Source: Pontibacter fetidus (GTDB taxonomy: Bacteria > Bacteroidota > Bacteroidia > Cytophagales > Hymenobacteraceae). Taken from it: 52,624 nt of DNA. Below the pieces are notes generated by a model, which was not told the origin of the DNA, did no database searches, and saw only the letters and a program-made list of their open reading frames with translations. A program made the position numbers and the translations under genes. Position 1 is the first letter of the stretch. Each line of letters opens with the position of its first letter. Shown piece by piece: positions 46,236-52,624 of this stretch. The stretch covers positions 1 to 52,624 of the forward strand of contig NZ_JAAEAA010000026.1 in NCBI RefSeq assembly GCF_010119545.1. Reading direction: 5' to 3'.

Positions 46236-46265
46236 AAAAAGCCTTACTGAACGTAAGGCTTTTTA
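46236..46265. terminator. Terminator of the small cold-shock gene
   Basis: Stem AAAAAGCCTTAC / GTAAGGCTTTTT with a five-base loop, 20 bases downstream of the 63-residue cold-shock gene on the minus strand. Confidence 0.85.
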
Positions 46266-46285
46266 TAATCAGTTATTAAGCCAGC

Positions 46286-46477
46286 TTAAGCTAACTTTAC
46301 ATTGACTGCGTTCAGTCCTCTCTTGCCTTCTTTAAGCTCAAAAGTAACTTTGTCGTTCTCTCTGATTTCGTTTACTAAACCAGTTACGTGTACAAAGTAC
46401 TCCTGATTTGAATCGTCTTCTTTGATGAAACCAAAACCTTTAGTGTCATTGAAGAATTTTACTGTTCCGTTATTCAT
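46286..46477 (-). CDS. CspA-like cold-shock protein
   Basis: 63 residues, a complete classical cold-shock protein: NNGTVKFFNDTKGFGFIKED with RNP1 (KGFGFI) and EYFVHVTG with RNP2. It binds single-stranded RNA and melts secondary structure. The AT-rich upstream stretch (46478 onward) could be a long cold-sensitive leader as in cspA genes, an inference from layout. Ends in a strong terminator, so it is transcribed alone. Confidence 0.95.
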   Translation of the reverse strand: MNNGTVKFFNDTKGFGFIKEDDSNQEYFVHVTGLVNEIRENDKVTFELKEGKRGLNAVNVKLA

Positions 46478-46824
46478 GATGTGATTTGATTTATTATATA
46501 CCTACTACAAGTTAAGCGGCATATACGTTCATTATTTTTTACAATGTACAATAAAAAGTTTACAATATTGCTTTTTGCTATCTTTATAGATGAATAATTA
46601 CACTAAAAAGAAGAATATTTTTAAAAGCCGGATGTATTTAACCCCAAATCAACAATTTAAGCGCAGCAAATGCGTTTACATTTACTATCCGGCAAATCCT
46701 TTTATAGTTATAGAATTTGTGAAGCTGTGCTTTGATTTATAGCTACCGGACCGTTTCTTATTTGCACTGTATCAAAAACTTATAGTATCTTTCATCATCT
46801 GTAAACCAAAATAAAACTACCTGT
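46478..46824. other. Divergent region between cold-shock and YceI genes
   Basis: 347 bases, AT-rich. Left part could be the leader of the cold-shock gene; right part has the candidate YceI promoter at 46762-46793. No gene. Confidence 0.5.
46762..46793 (+). promoter_or_regulatory. Candidate YceI promoter (TTG at 46762, TATCTTTC at 46786)
   Basis: TTG, a 21-base spacer and TATCTTTC, one base off TAnnTTTG, ending 31 bases before the ATG. Confidence 0.5.
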
Positions 46825-47499
46825 ATGAAAAAAATTACGTTGGTGCTGGGGGCCCTATCGCTGGCTGCTATGCTTACTTCCTCATTTACTGCGGCCACTA
46901 ACAATGCAGCCGGCACAACCATTGCCCCTGCGGTTGCCGAAACCACCCTGCTGGTAAATACCCAGAACAGTACCCTGAAATGGAATGCCAAAAAAGTAGG
47001 AGGGGAGCATTACGGAACGATAAACCTGGCAGATGGTAGTTTGCAGGTGAATGGTTCTAAATTAACTGGTGGCACTTTTACCATTGCGATGGGCTCCATT
47101 GTTGTGAAAGACATTACCCGGCCCGACTCCAACAAAAAACTGACCGACCACCTGAAGTCAGATGATTTTTTTGCGGTAGAAAAGCACCCGGAGGCAACGT
47201 TTACCATTACCAAAGCGGCAAAACTGGCAAAACCAAAAGCCGGCGAGCCAAACTATAACATTACCGGCAACCTGACGATAAAGGGCATCACTAACCCGAT
47301 CACGTTTCCGGCTACGGTAACTATAAACGGCAAAGCTGCCGAAGCCACCGCCCTGGTTGAAGTTGACCGCACCAAGTACGATATTAAATACAGATCGGGG
47401 ATGATGGGCACCGCTGCCGACAAGGTCATTTACGATACCTTTACCATAGACCTGAAACTGGTGGCCGAAGCTGGCACCAAAACCCTGGGAACCAAGTAA
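46825..47499 (+). CDS. YceI-family periplasmic protein
   Basis: 224 residues with a signal peptide (VLGALSLAAMLTSSFTAA) and the YceI lipocalin-like barrel that binds isoprenoid-type lipids: NSTLKWNAKKVGGEHYG, ADGSLQVNGSKLTGGTFTI, HLKSDDFFAVEKHPEATF, and TNPITFPATVTINGKAAEA. The DHLKSDDFF segment is typical of the family. Periplasmic lipid or polyprenyl binding is likely; in other bacteria YceI proteins respond to base or oxidative stress. It has a strong terminator shared with the convergent gene. Confidence 0.93.
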   Translation: MKKITLVLGALSLAAMLTSSFTAATNNAAGTTIAPAVAETTLLVNTQNSTLKWNAKKVGGEHYGTINLADGSLQVNGSKLTGGTFTIAMGSIVVKDITRPDSNKKLTDHLKSDDFFAVEKHPEATFTITKAAKLAKPKAGEPNYNITGNLTIKGITNPITFPATVTINGKAAEATALVEVDRTKYDIKYRSGMMGTAADKVIYDTFTIDLKLVAEAGTKTLGTK

Positions 47500-47520
47500 C
47501 TATAGTGTATGGTGATTAAT

Positions 47521-47562
47521 AAAAAGAGCGCCTGCCGGTAAACCTGGCAGGCGCTCTTTTTT
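47521..47562. terminator. Strong bidirectional terminator
   Basis: Stem AAAAAGAGCGCCTGCC / GGCAGGCGCTCTTTTTT between the convergent YceI and dehydrogenase genes. Confidence 0.9.
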
Positions 47563-47576
47563 AGTTTATTTAGTTG

Positions 47577-48872
47577 TTATTGCTTAGGCGCTATTTTCCA
47601 TAGTTCACCGTTTTCCTGGTCTGTTACAATGTATAAAGCTCCATCCGGTCCTTGTCTTACATCGCGCACCCGCTGCCCTCTGTCTTTCAGTAAATGTTCT
47701 TCGCCGGTTACGCGTCCGTTCTCTATCTGCAGGCGTACCAATTGCTGGTCTTTCATGCCGCCCACAAACAGGTTCCCCTTCCAGGCCGGAAATGCATTGC
47801 CGGTATAAAACTGTGCACCAGACGGAGCAATAACAGGGTCCCAGTAATAGACAGGATCTACGTAGCCCTCTTTGGTGGTAACGGCATTAGGCACAGGCTT
47901 ACCAGAGTATTCTTCGCCAAACGTTACCAGCGGCCAGCCATAGTTCTTTCCTTTTTCTATCAGGTTCAGTTCATCACCGCCCTGCGGTCCCATCTCTACT
48001 GTCCATAGTTTGCCATCTGTATCGAAAGCGGCTGCCTGCACGTTTCTGTGGCCAACAGTAAATATTTCAGGTAAGGCGCCTTGCTGGTTCAGGAAGGGAT
48101 TGTCGGGGGCTGGTTTACCATCTGGGGTGATACGGATGAGCTTACCCATGTGGCTGTTCATCTGCTGCGCCTGCGGTCTTATTTCAAGGTCAGAGCGCTC
48201 TCCCAGGGTTACATACAACATACCATCCGGGCCAAATGCGAGGCGCGAGCCATAGTGCATAGTGCCGTTGTATGCTGGTTTAGCCTGGAAGATGACCTTT
48301 ACCTGCGCAAGACTTTTGTTATCTTTTGAAAGCACGCCGCGTGCTACACTGGTGGCATTTCCGTTACCGCGTGGCTCCGAAAAACTCCAGAAAATAGTAC
48401 GGTCTGTGGCAAAATCAGGGCTTAGGGCTACATCCAATAATCCGCCCTGTCCGCGGGCATCTACTTTAGGCACACCAGTTATAGGCTGGCCCACCTGCCC
48501 GGCAGCTGTTATAATGCGCAACCTTCCAGGTTTTTCGGTTACCAGCAAGTCGCCGTTCGGAAGTGGTTCTACAGCCCATGGTTTTTCTAAATTTTTAGCC
48601 AGCACTACCACATCAAAAGCAGCTTTCGAAGTGATACCGCAGGCCCGGGTCTGTTCCGGAAAAGTGGGCTTTTGTTCCGGCGAGTTTGGTTCGCGGGTTT
48701 CAAGTGGCTGACAATCGGTTTGTGCTGCTGGGTTTGATGGCGGAGCCGCTGTGGTGTATGTTGTGGTTTCTGTTTCTGTGCTATTTTCGGTAGTGGTGGC
48801 AGCCTGGTTGCATGCCGTTACAGCCAAAGCCAGAAGTATAGCCGAAGCCATAGTAAGTGTAGTTCTTTTCAT
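47577..48872 (-). CDS. PQQ-dependent sugar dehydrogenase lipoprotein (YliI/aldose dehydrogenase family)
   Basis: 431 residues. Lipobox VTAC with Cys near 21 places it outside the cytoplasm. A Thr-rich linker leads to the six-bladed beta-propeller of soluble PQQ sugar dehydrogenases: EKPWAVEPLPNGDLLVTEK, DARGQGGLLDVALSPDF, NGTMHYGSRLAFGPDGMLY, GHRNVQAAAFD and VRQGPDGALYIVTDQENGE. Such enzymes oxidise aldose sugars with PQQ and calcium. Whether the organism makes PQQ cannot be told. The start is in a CCTATG context. Confidence 0.93.
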   Translation of the reverse strand: MKRTTLTMASAILLALAVTACNQAATTTENSTETETTTYTTAAPPSNPAAQTDCQPLETREPNSPEQKPTFPEQTRACGITSKAAFDVVVLAKNLEKPWAVEPLPNGDLLVTEKPGRLRIITAAGQVGQPITGVPKVDARGQGGLLDVALSPDFATDRTIFWSFSEPRGNGNATSVARGVLSKDNKSLAQVKVIFQAKPAYNGTMHYGSRLAFGPDGMLYVTLGERSDLEIRPQAQQMNSHMGKLIRITPDGKPAPDNPFLNQQGALPEIFTVGHRNVQAAAFDTDGKLWTVEMGPQGGDELNLIEKGKNYGWPLVTFGEEYSGKPVPNAVTTKEGYVDPVYYWDPVIAPSGAQFYTGNAFPAWKGNLFVGGMKDQQLVRLQIENGRVTGEEHLLKDRGQRVRDVRQGPDGALYIVTDQENGELWKIAPKQ

Positions 48873-49097
48873 AGGTTAGTCGTGTTACTTAGGTTACTGC
48901 AAATCCTTATCAGCTATATAGTTATAAACTGCTGAAAATTATAATACTAAGTAAGCTGGTATAAAGTTGTTGGTAGGGTTGCAGCGCTATAGCAGCAAAC
49001 TATAGCCTACTGCTAACTAACTTTTTACTGTGGCTACGTATAGCCTAACATGCCTTGTTACAGTAAGTTAGCCTGCACTTTAACCTATAAAAGCCTC

Positions 49098-49703
49098 ATG
49101 AAAATCTACCTGTTTACGTTATTGGTCTCGGTTACCGGGTTTGCCGCAACGGCTCAGTCAACTATACCTGCTGCCGATGCCCAGATAAAAAGCGCCGTAC
49201 TGGCCGCACCTGCCGACAAACGAAGCGACGCAACCGTGTATGGCTATAACCAGAAAGGGGAGTTTGTACAGTTGCGTAAAGGCACTAATGAAATGGTGTG
49301 CCTGGCTGATGACCCGAAACAAAAAGGCTTTTCTGTATCCTGTTACCACAAAGACCTGGACCCGTTTATGGCACGCGGCCGCGAGCTTAGAAAAGCCGGC
49401 AAAGACACGCACCAGATATTTGAGACCCGCGAAGCAGAAGCCAAGAGTGGTAAACTGAAAATGCCAAACCAAGCTACCTCCCTGTTCGTGTTTACAGCAT
49501 CCGACGAGAACTATAACCCGACAACCGGTGAAGTAAAAGACGGCTATATGCGCTATGTGGTGTATATCCCGTATGCCACTGCCGAAAGTACCGGGCTGCC
49601 GCTAAAACCCGAAGGACCCGCCATGCCCTGGATCATGCACCCAGGTACCCACGGCGCCCATATCATGATCACTCCGCCGCCACCAGCAAAAGACAAACAG
49701 TAA
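49098..49703 (+). CDS. Hypothetical secreted protein
   Basis: 201 residues from the ATG at 49098 (MKIYLFTLLVSVTGFAATAQS), a typical signal peptide; the upstream TTG at 49050 would add a non-signal leader. The mature protein has the stretches QIKSAVLAAPADKRSDATVYGYN, FSVSCYHKDLDPFMARGRELRK and TASDENYNPTTGEVKDGYMRY, plus MPWIMHPGTHGAHIMITPPPP with several His and Met residues that might bind a metal ion. No family is recognised; it is periplasmic or secreted and stands alone. Confidence 0.7.
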   Translation: MKIYLFTLLVSVTGFAATAQSTIPAADAQIKSAVLAAPADKRSDATVYGYNQKGEFVQLRKGTNEMVCLADDPKQKGFSVSCYHKDLDPFMARGRELRKAGKDTHQIFETREAEAKSGKLKMPNQATSLFVFTASDENYNPTTGEVKDGYMRYVVYIPYATAESTGLPLKPEGPAMPWIMHPGTHGAHIMITPPPPAKDKQ

Positions 49704-50270
49704 ACTATAATTATAACCTATCATTAGATTTTATTTAGTCCGCCCGAAACTTTTCCGGGGAGGGACAGCCGTGCTGGAAATTATATAACTATAGCTTGCG
49801 TGTACATGCCCTAAATGCTTTGAATTAGGTACTTGTGGCAAACTATAGATAGGCGGCCATTCTGCAAATCTCATTTATAAACATACCCTGACCTGGCTCG
49901 CGTCTCGCCATCTCAAACGAAAGTTAATAGATTACTGCTTTCAGAAAGGAATATCAGGAAGATCAATTCTATACTTTTTATCTATAGTTTAAAGCCGCCA
50001 GAGGCAGCGCGTAGCTCACACTTGCCAGAGGAGAGCAAGTAGCATTAGTTGATAGTTCCTGTGCGACAAGTGAACAGTACAGTATTTAGCATCATCATCT
50101 CACAACTATAGCTTGCAACGTAAAAACTATAGTTATCCTTCCTTAGTGCCTGTTTGCCAATGCGATACAAATAGGGCCAAATAAAAAGTGAATGCACGTG
50201 CAAGCTGTATGTATTAGATATAAAATTTCCTATATTTAAAGTATCATTTACTTAACTTTGTAAAAAAAAT
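49704..50270. other. 567-base intergenic region with several CTATAG motifs
   Basis: No reading frame. It carries five CTATAG copies (about 49788, 49844, 49982, 50105, 50127), of which 50125-50134 is an exact AACTATAGTT, a TCTCGCCATCTCAAACG-like GC-richer patch, and the candidate promoter at 50253. The density is the highest of any gap in the window. Confidence 0.6.
50253..50260 (+). promoter_or_regulatory. Candidate -7 box (TAACTTTG) of the signalling operon
   Basis: Perfect TAnnTTTG match 10 bases before the ATG at 50271, implying an almost leaderless mRNA for the four-gene operon. Confidence 0.55.
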
Positions 50271-50597
50271 ATGGGCACATTTAATGGTACCGAAGGCACA
50301 ACTATAGACCTGGAGCAGGCAGCAGCCTGGACCGCAAACTATAGAAAGCAAGCTGTTGCAACGGCAGACGGAATTGTAGTTAAGGCGCATTTTTATGGCC
50401 GCGACATACTGCAGAAGCTACTGGACCAGGAAGGCTGCATGGGTATAAGAATGTACTATGCCCGCGACGAAAGAGGGCAGAAGCAACTGGTGCTGGTTGG
50501 TGCAGATGCCAACGGGAATGATTTGGAAAGTATGGTAGTGGATAATGGCAAGATATGCCCGCCGGATTGTAGCACGGATGGTATCTTAAACGGATAA
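50271..50597 (+). CDS. Hypothetical small protein, first gene of the signalling operon
   Basis: 108 residues, soluble, no signal peptide. Visible parts are TTIDLEQAAAWTANYRKQ, HFYGRDILQKLLDQEGCMGIRMYYARDERG and QLVLVGADANGNDL, with Cys-rich CPPDCSTDG at the end. The fold is unknown; the layout (short, with a central CMGIRMYYA strand) resembles a ligand-binding or adaptor domain. Its stop (TAA) overlaps the next start by one base, TAATG, so the two are coupled. A sensor or cofactor role in the operon is a hypothesis. Confidence 0.7.
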   Translation: MGTFNGTEGTTIDLEQAAAWTANYRKQAVATADGIVVKAHFYGRDILQKLLDQEGCMGIRMYYARDERGQKQLVLVGADANGNDLESMVVDNGKICPPDCSTDGILNG

Positions 50598-51256
50598 TGG
50601 AATTCTTTCTACGGCAGATATATCCCTGGTTAATCGAAGTTTCGTCGGCAAGTGCGCTTTTACCGTTTGTAGTAGGCCTGTTCCTGCTTCGCAAAACTAA
50701 AGGCGTCCTTTTCTGGCTTATCTTTACGCATATTTCGCTGGCCATTATTTCAGAATCGGTGAGTCATTTAACGGTGTACCTGGGTGCTAAAAACAACATC
50801 TGGGTTATCCATATCTACACCTTACTGGAGTTCCTGATCCTGTCTTCTATCTTTTATTATAGTTTCAGGAGGCCGCTTTTCAGGAAGGGTATTATACTGG
50901 CGGTTGTCCTTTTTACAGGTATTTGCCTTATCGATGCGTTTGTGCTGGAAGGCATAACCCAGATGAATTCCCTTACTAAGGTTTCCGGAAATGCGATGCT
51001 TATCCTGATGGGGATCTTGTACTTCTATAAAATTGCCAACGACCTTACCGTAACTTACCTGGACCAGGACCCTGTTTTTTTGTTGAGCTGCGGAATCCTC
51101 ATCCATAAGGCAGGCACTACCATGTCGTATGCTATGTTTAATGCGGCCCTGGCAGCCTCTTATGATGCAGCGCGCATCTGTATCGCTATTATGCTGGTGC
51201 TTAATTTTCTGTATTATGCTTTTCTGGCTTTAATCTTAAAGAGGGCAACAACATGA
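50597..51256 (+). CDS. Multi-span membrane protein of unknown function
   Basis: 219 residues with about six to seven hydrophobic helices (near 15-33, 39-58, 66-88, 99-117, 125-143, 160-178, 190-212). No family recognised. It overlaps the following histidine kinase start by four bases (ATGA, 51253-51256) and the preceding gene by one, so it is tightly coupled to both. Because the kinase has only one membrane helix and no sensor domain, this protein may be the sensory input module (inference). Confidence 0.72.
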   Translation: MEFFLRQIYPWLIEVSSASALLPFVVGLFLLRKTKGVLFWLIFTHISLAIISESVSHLTVYLGAKNNIWVIHIYTLLEFLILSSIFYYSFRRPLFRKGIILAVVLFTGICLIDAFVLEGITQMNSLTKVSGNAMLILMGILYFYKIANDLTVTYLDQDPVFLLSCGILIHKAGTTMSYAMFNAALAASYDAARICIAIMLVLNFLYYAFLALILKRATT

Positions 51257-52032
51257 TAGAAATACTTAAACCGGTTATTATTATAACACCGGTGCTGCTG
51301 GTGCTTGCCATCGGCATTATTTTGTTTGTGTTTAAATACCAGCGGCGCATGTTGCAGCACCAGGAGCACGTAAGGCACCTGCAGGAAATAAGACAACGCC
51401 AGTTGCTGGATGCCACCATACAGGCCGAAGAAGAGGAGCGCCGCCGTGTAGCCCGCGACCTGCACGACGAGGTTGGCGCCATGCTGGCCCTGGTAAAGCT
51501 AAACGTACACCAGCTGACTGCACAGTCGGAGAATAAGGAAAGTGGCCAGCAGGTTAAGAAAATGCTGGATGATGTAATGGGAAGCGTTCGCCAGATATCG
51601 CATAACCTGATGCCTGTGGTGCTTGAGAAAATGGGCTTAGGACAAGCCCTGGAGGCCATGCGGCGTGCCATACCAGCGGCATCCGGGGTTGCCTTAACGC
51701 TAACCTGTAACCAGCCAGATAAACGGATTGAGCCTAAAACCGAGCTGTTCTTATACCGTGTGGTGCAGGAACTCCTGAACAATACCCTGAAACATGCCCA
51801 GGCTTCGGAAGTACAGTTAAGCCTCCAGTATTCAGACAAAGACCTGTTGCTGACCTACCAGGACAATGGGAATGGTTTTGATTACAATAGCTTGTCGCGC
51901 GAGCCAAACTCGGGTGGAGGATTAGGTTTAATGAACCTGCAGGCCCGCCTGGAATTGCTTAATGGAAAATTTGATTTCTTCTCGGCACTAAATTCTGGCA
52001 CAAAGGCTATTATTTCTGTTCCAATTTCGTAA
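51253..52032 (+). CDS. Sensor histidine kinase, NarL/DesK type (HisKA_3)
   Basis: 259 residues. One membrane helix (about 8-27) followed by the dimerisation helix with the phosphate-accepting His71 in RRRVARDLHDEVGAMLAL, then the ATPase domain: N-box ELLNNTLKHAQA, G1 LTYQDNGNGFDY and G2 GGLGLMNLQARLELL. No periplasmic sensor domain is visible, so signal input probably comes from the partner membrane protein upstream. Phosphate should pass to the response regulator encoded 28 bases downstream. Confidence 0.92.
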   Translation: MIEILKPVIIITPVLLVLAIGIILFVFKYQRRMLQHQEHVRHLQEIRQRQLLDATIQAEEEERRRVARDLHDEVGAMLALVKLNVHQLTAQSENKESGQQVKKMLDDVMGSVRQISHNLMPVVLEKMGLGQALEAMRRAIPAASGVALTLTCNQPDKRIEPKTELFLYRVVQELLNNTLKHAQASEVQLSLQYSDKDLLLTYQDNGNGFDYNSLSREPNSGGGLGLMNLQARLELLNGKFDFFSALNSGTKAIISVPIS

Positions 52033-52060
52033 ATTAGTGCAAAGTTAAAAAGCTTAAAGT

Positions 52061-52480
52061 ATGGATTTTCAGAATCTTACAGTTGCCATTGCCGATGACC
52101 ACACGCTTTTCAGGAAAGGCGTTCTGGAAATACTGAAAGCATATAAGGAAATTACAGTAACTGCCGATGCCAATAACGGGGCCGAACTGATTGAAAAGAT
52201 TGAAGCCACTCCCCAGTTGCCGGACATCGTAATCCTGGACCTGGAAATGCCGGAAATGGATGGAATCGCGACTGCCCGCTATATTTTAAGCAAGTATCCG
52301 ATGGTAAAAATCCTGATCGTATCGATGTATGGAGAAGAATCGTTGGTAGAAAAGTTGCTGCATGAAGGCGTACATGGCTACCTGCTGAAGAGCGCCGAGC
52401 CCGATGAGTTGCGCGAAGCCCTGCACTACCTGAAACAAGACAAAAAATATTTCTACAATACTTTAAAAATAGCCTTATAA
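52061..52480 (+). CDS. Response regulator, receiver domain only
   Basis: 139 residues. A complete receiver domain: acidic pair Asp12-Asp13 in AIADDHTLFR, phosphorylation site Asp60 in DIVILDLEMPEMDG, and the Lys in YLLKSAEPDE. The usual NarL-type partner of a HisKA_3 kinase is near 210 residues with a C-terminal LuxR helix-turn-helix; here the reading frame stops after KYFYNTLKIAL and no helix-turn-helix sequence follows before a terminator at 52570. It may act by protein contacts or be a truncated regulator. Last gene of the operon. Confidence 0.9.
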   Translation: MDFQNLTVAIADDHTLFRKGVLEILKAYKEITVTADANNGAELIEKIEATPQLPDIVILDLEMPEMDGIATARYILSKYPMVKILIVSMYGEESLVEKLLHEGVHGYLLKSAEPDELREALHYLKQDKKYFYNTLKIAL

Positions 52481-52569
52481 CCTGGTTATAGTATAAGCAA
52501 ACATGAGTCATCCCGAATTTAGGGATTGTGCTTGAGTCCAGATGTGCATGAGTGCAGTTCGGACACGAT

Positions 52570-52601
52570 AAAGCGGTATCAGGGCTTTCTGGTACCGCTT
52601 T
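52570..52601 (+). terminator. Terminator after the receiver gene
   Basis: Stem AAAGCGGTA / TACCGCTTT with a 14-base loop, 90 bases beyond the stop. Its presence indicates that transcription ends without a downstream output domain. Confidence 0.65.
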
Positions 52602-52624
52602 CCTGTTCTATGGCATCCCTGCCG

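Noticed and set aside
52481..52569. Missing LuxR domain of the response regulator in another frame
   Set aside because: No helix-turn-helix-like translation is seen in any frame before the terminator, so a simple frameshift is unlikely.

Overview
The window looks like a chromosomal segment of a moderate-GC Bacteroidetes, most likely family Hymenobacteraceae (Pontibacter-like; the genus is inference). The signs are promoter -7 boxes of the TAnnTTTG type, almost no Shine-Dalgarno sequences, an outer-membrane barrel receptor with a carboxypeptidase-like N-domain, many short lipoproteins, a Bacteroidetes Vms1-like release factor, and DUF4184, DUF5694 and DUF3037 proteins. I found no rRNA, tRNA, CRISPR array, prophage or classical insertion sequence.

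Layout. 0-2 kb: tail of a polysaccharide cluster (RmlA C-terminus, WcaJ-like sugar-phosphate transferase). 2-10.3 kb: DUF4184 membrane protein, ABC-F ATPase, small lipoprotein, Kef-type antiporter, FMN reductase, and an overlapping HipA-like kinase/DUF3037 pair. 10.4-20.2 kb: outer-membrane beta-barrel receptor, SelO, small hypotheticals, and a stress/redox run (DoxX, aldo/keto reductase, zinc dehydrogenase plus partner). 20.3-27 kb: UvrA2-like ATPase, lipoprotein peptidase, VLRF1 release factor, Tsx-like channel, TruA. 27-33.6 kb: a DUF559 nuclease gene between inverted repeats, ABC exporter, TPR protein, low-complexity Tyr/Asn/Arg-rich protein, a lipid-binding-like protein, then an 830-bp gene-free stretch full of degraded repeats. 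33.6-43 kb: MBL hydrolase, DUF5694, ArsR/AHSA1 pair, a strikingly AT-rich 1000-aa helicase, HrpB, and a second DUF559 gene flanked by another inverted-repeat family. 43-52.6 kb: Ig-like lipoprotein, ABC ATPase, two cold-shock proteins, YceI, sugar dehydrogenase, and an operon with two unknown proteins, a NarL-type histidine kinase and a receiver-only response regulator.

The most unusual signal is a dispersed palindrome. By eye I count about 21 exact copies of AACTATAGTT (chance expectation about 0.05-0.1) and about 85 copies of its core CTATAG (chance about 13-15). Copies lie between genes and inside reading frames. They are almost absent from 33.4-42.9 kb, the stretch holding the AT-rich helicase and bounded on both sides by repeat clusters, which suggests a segment with a separate history.

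Functional links: the kinase/DUF3037 genes overlap and are probably co-translated; ArsR/AHSA1 overlap by four bases downstream of a candidate operator; the last four genes overlap or nearly abut behind one promoter and probably form one signalling unit; the two DUF559 genes and their repeats look like small mobile or selfish units.
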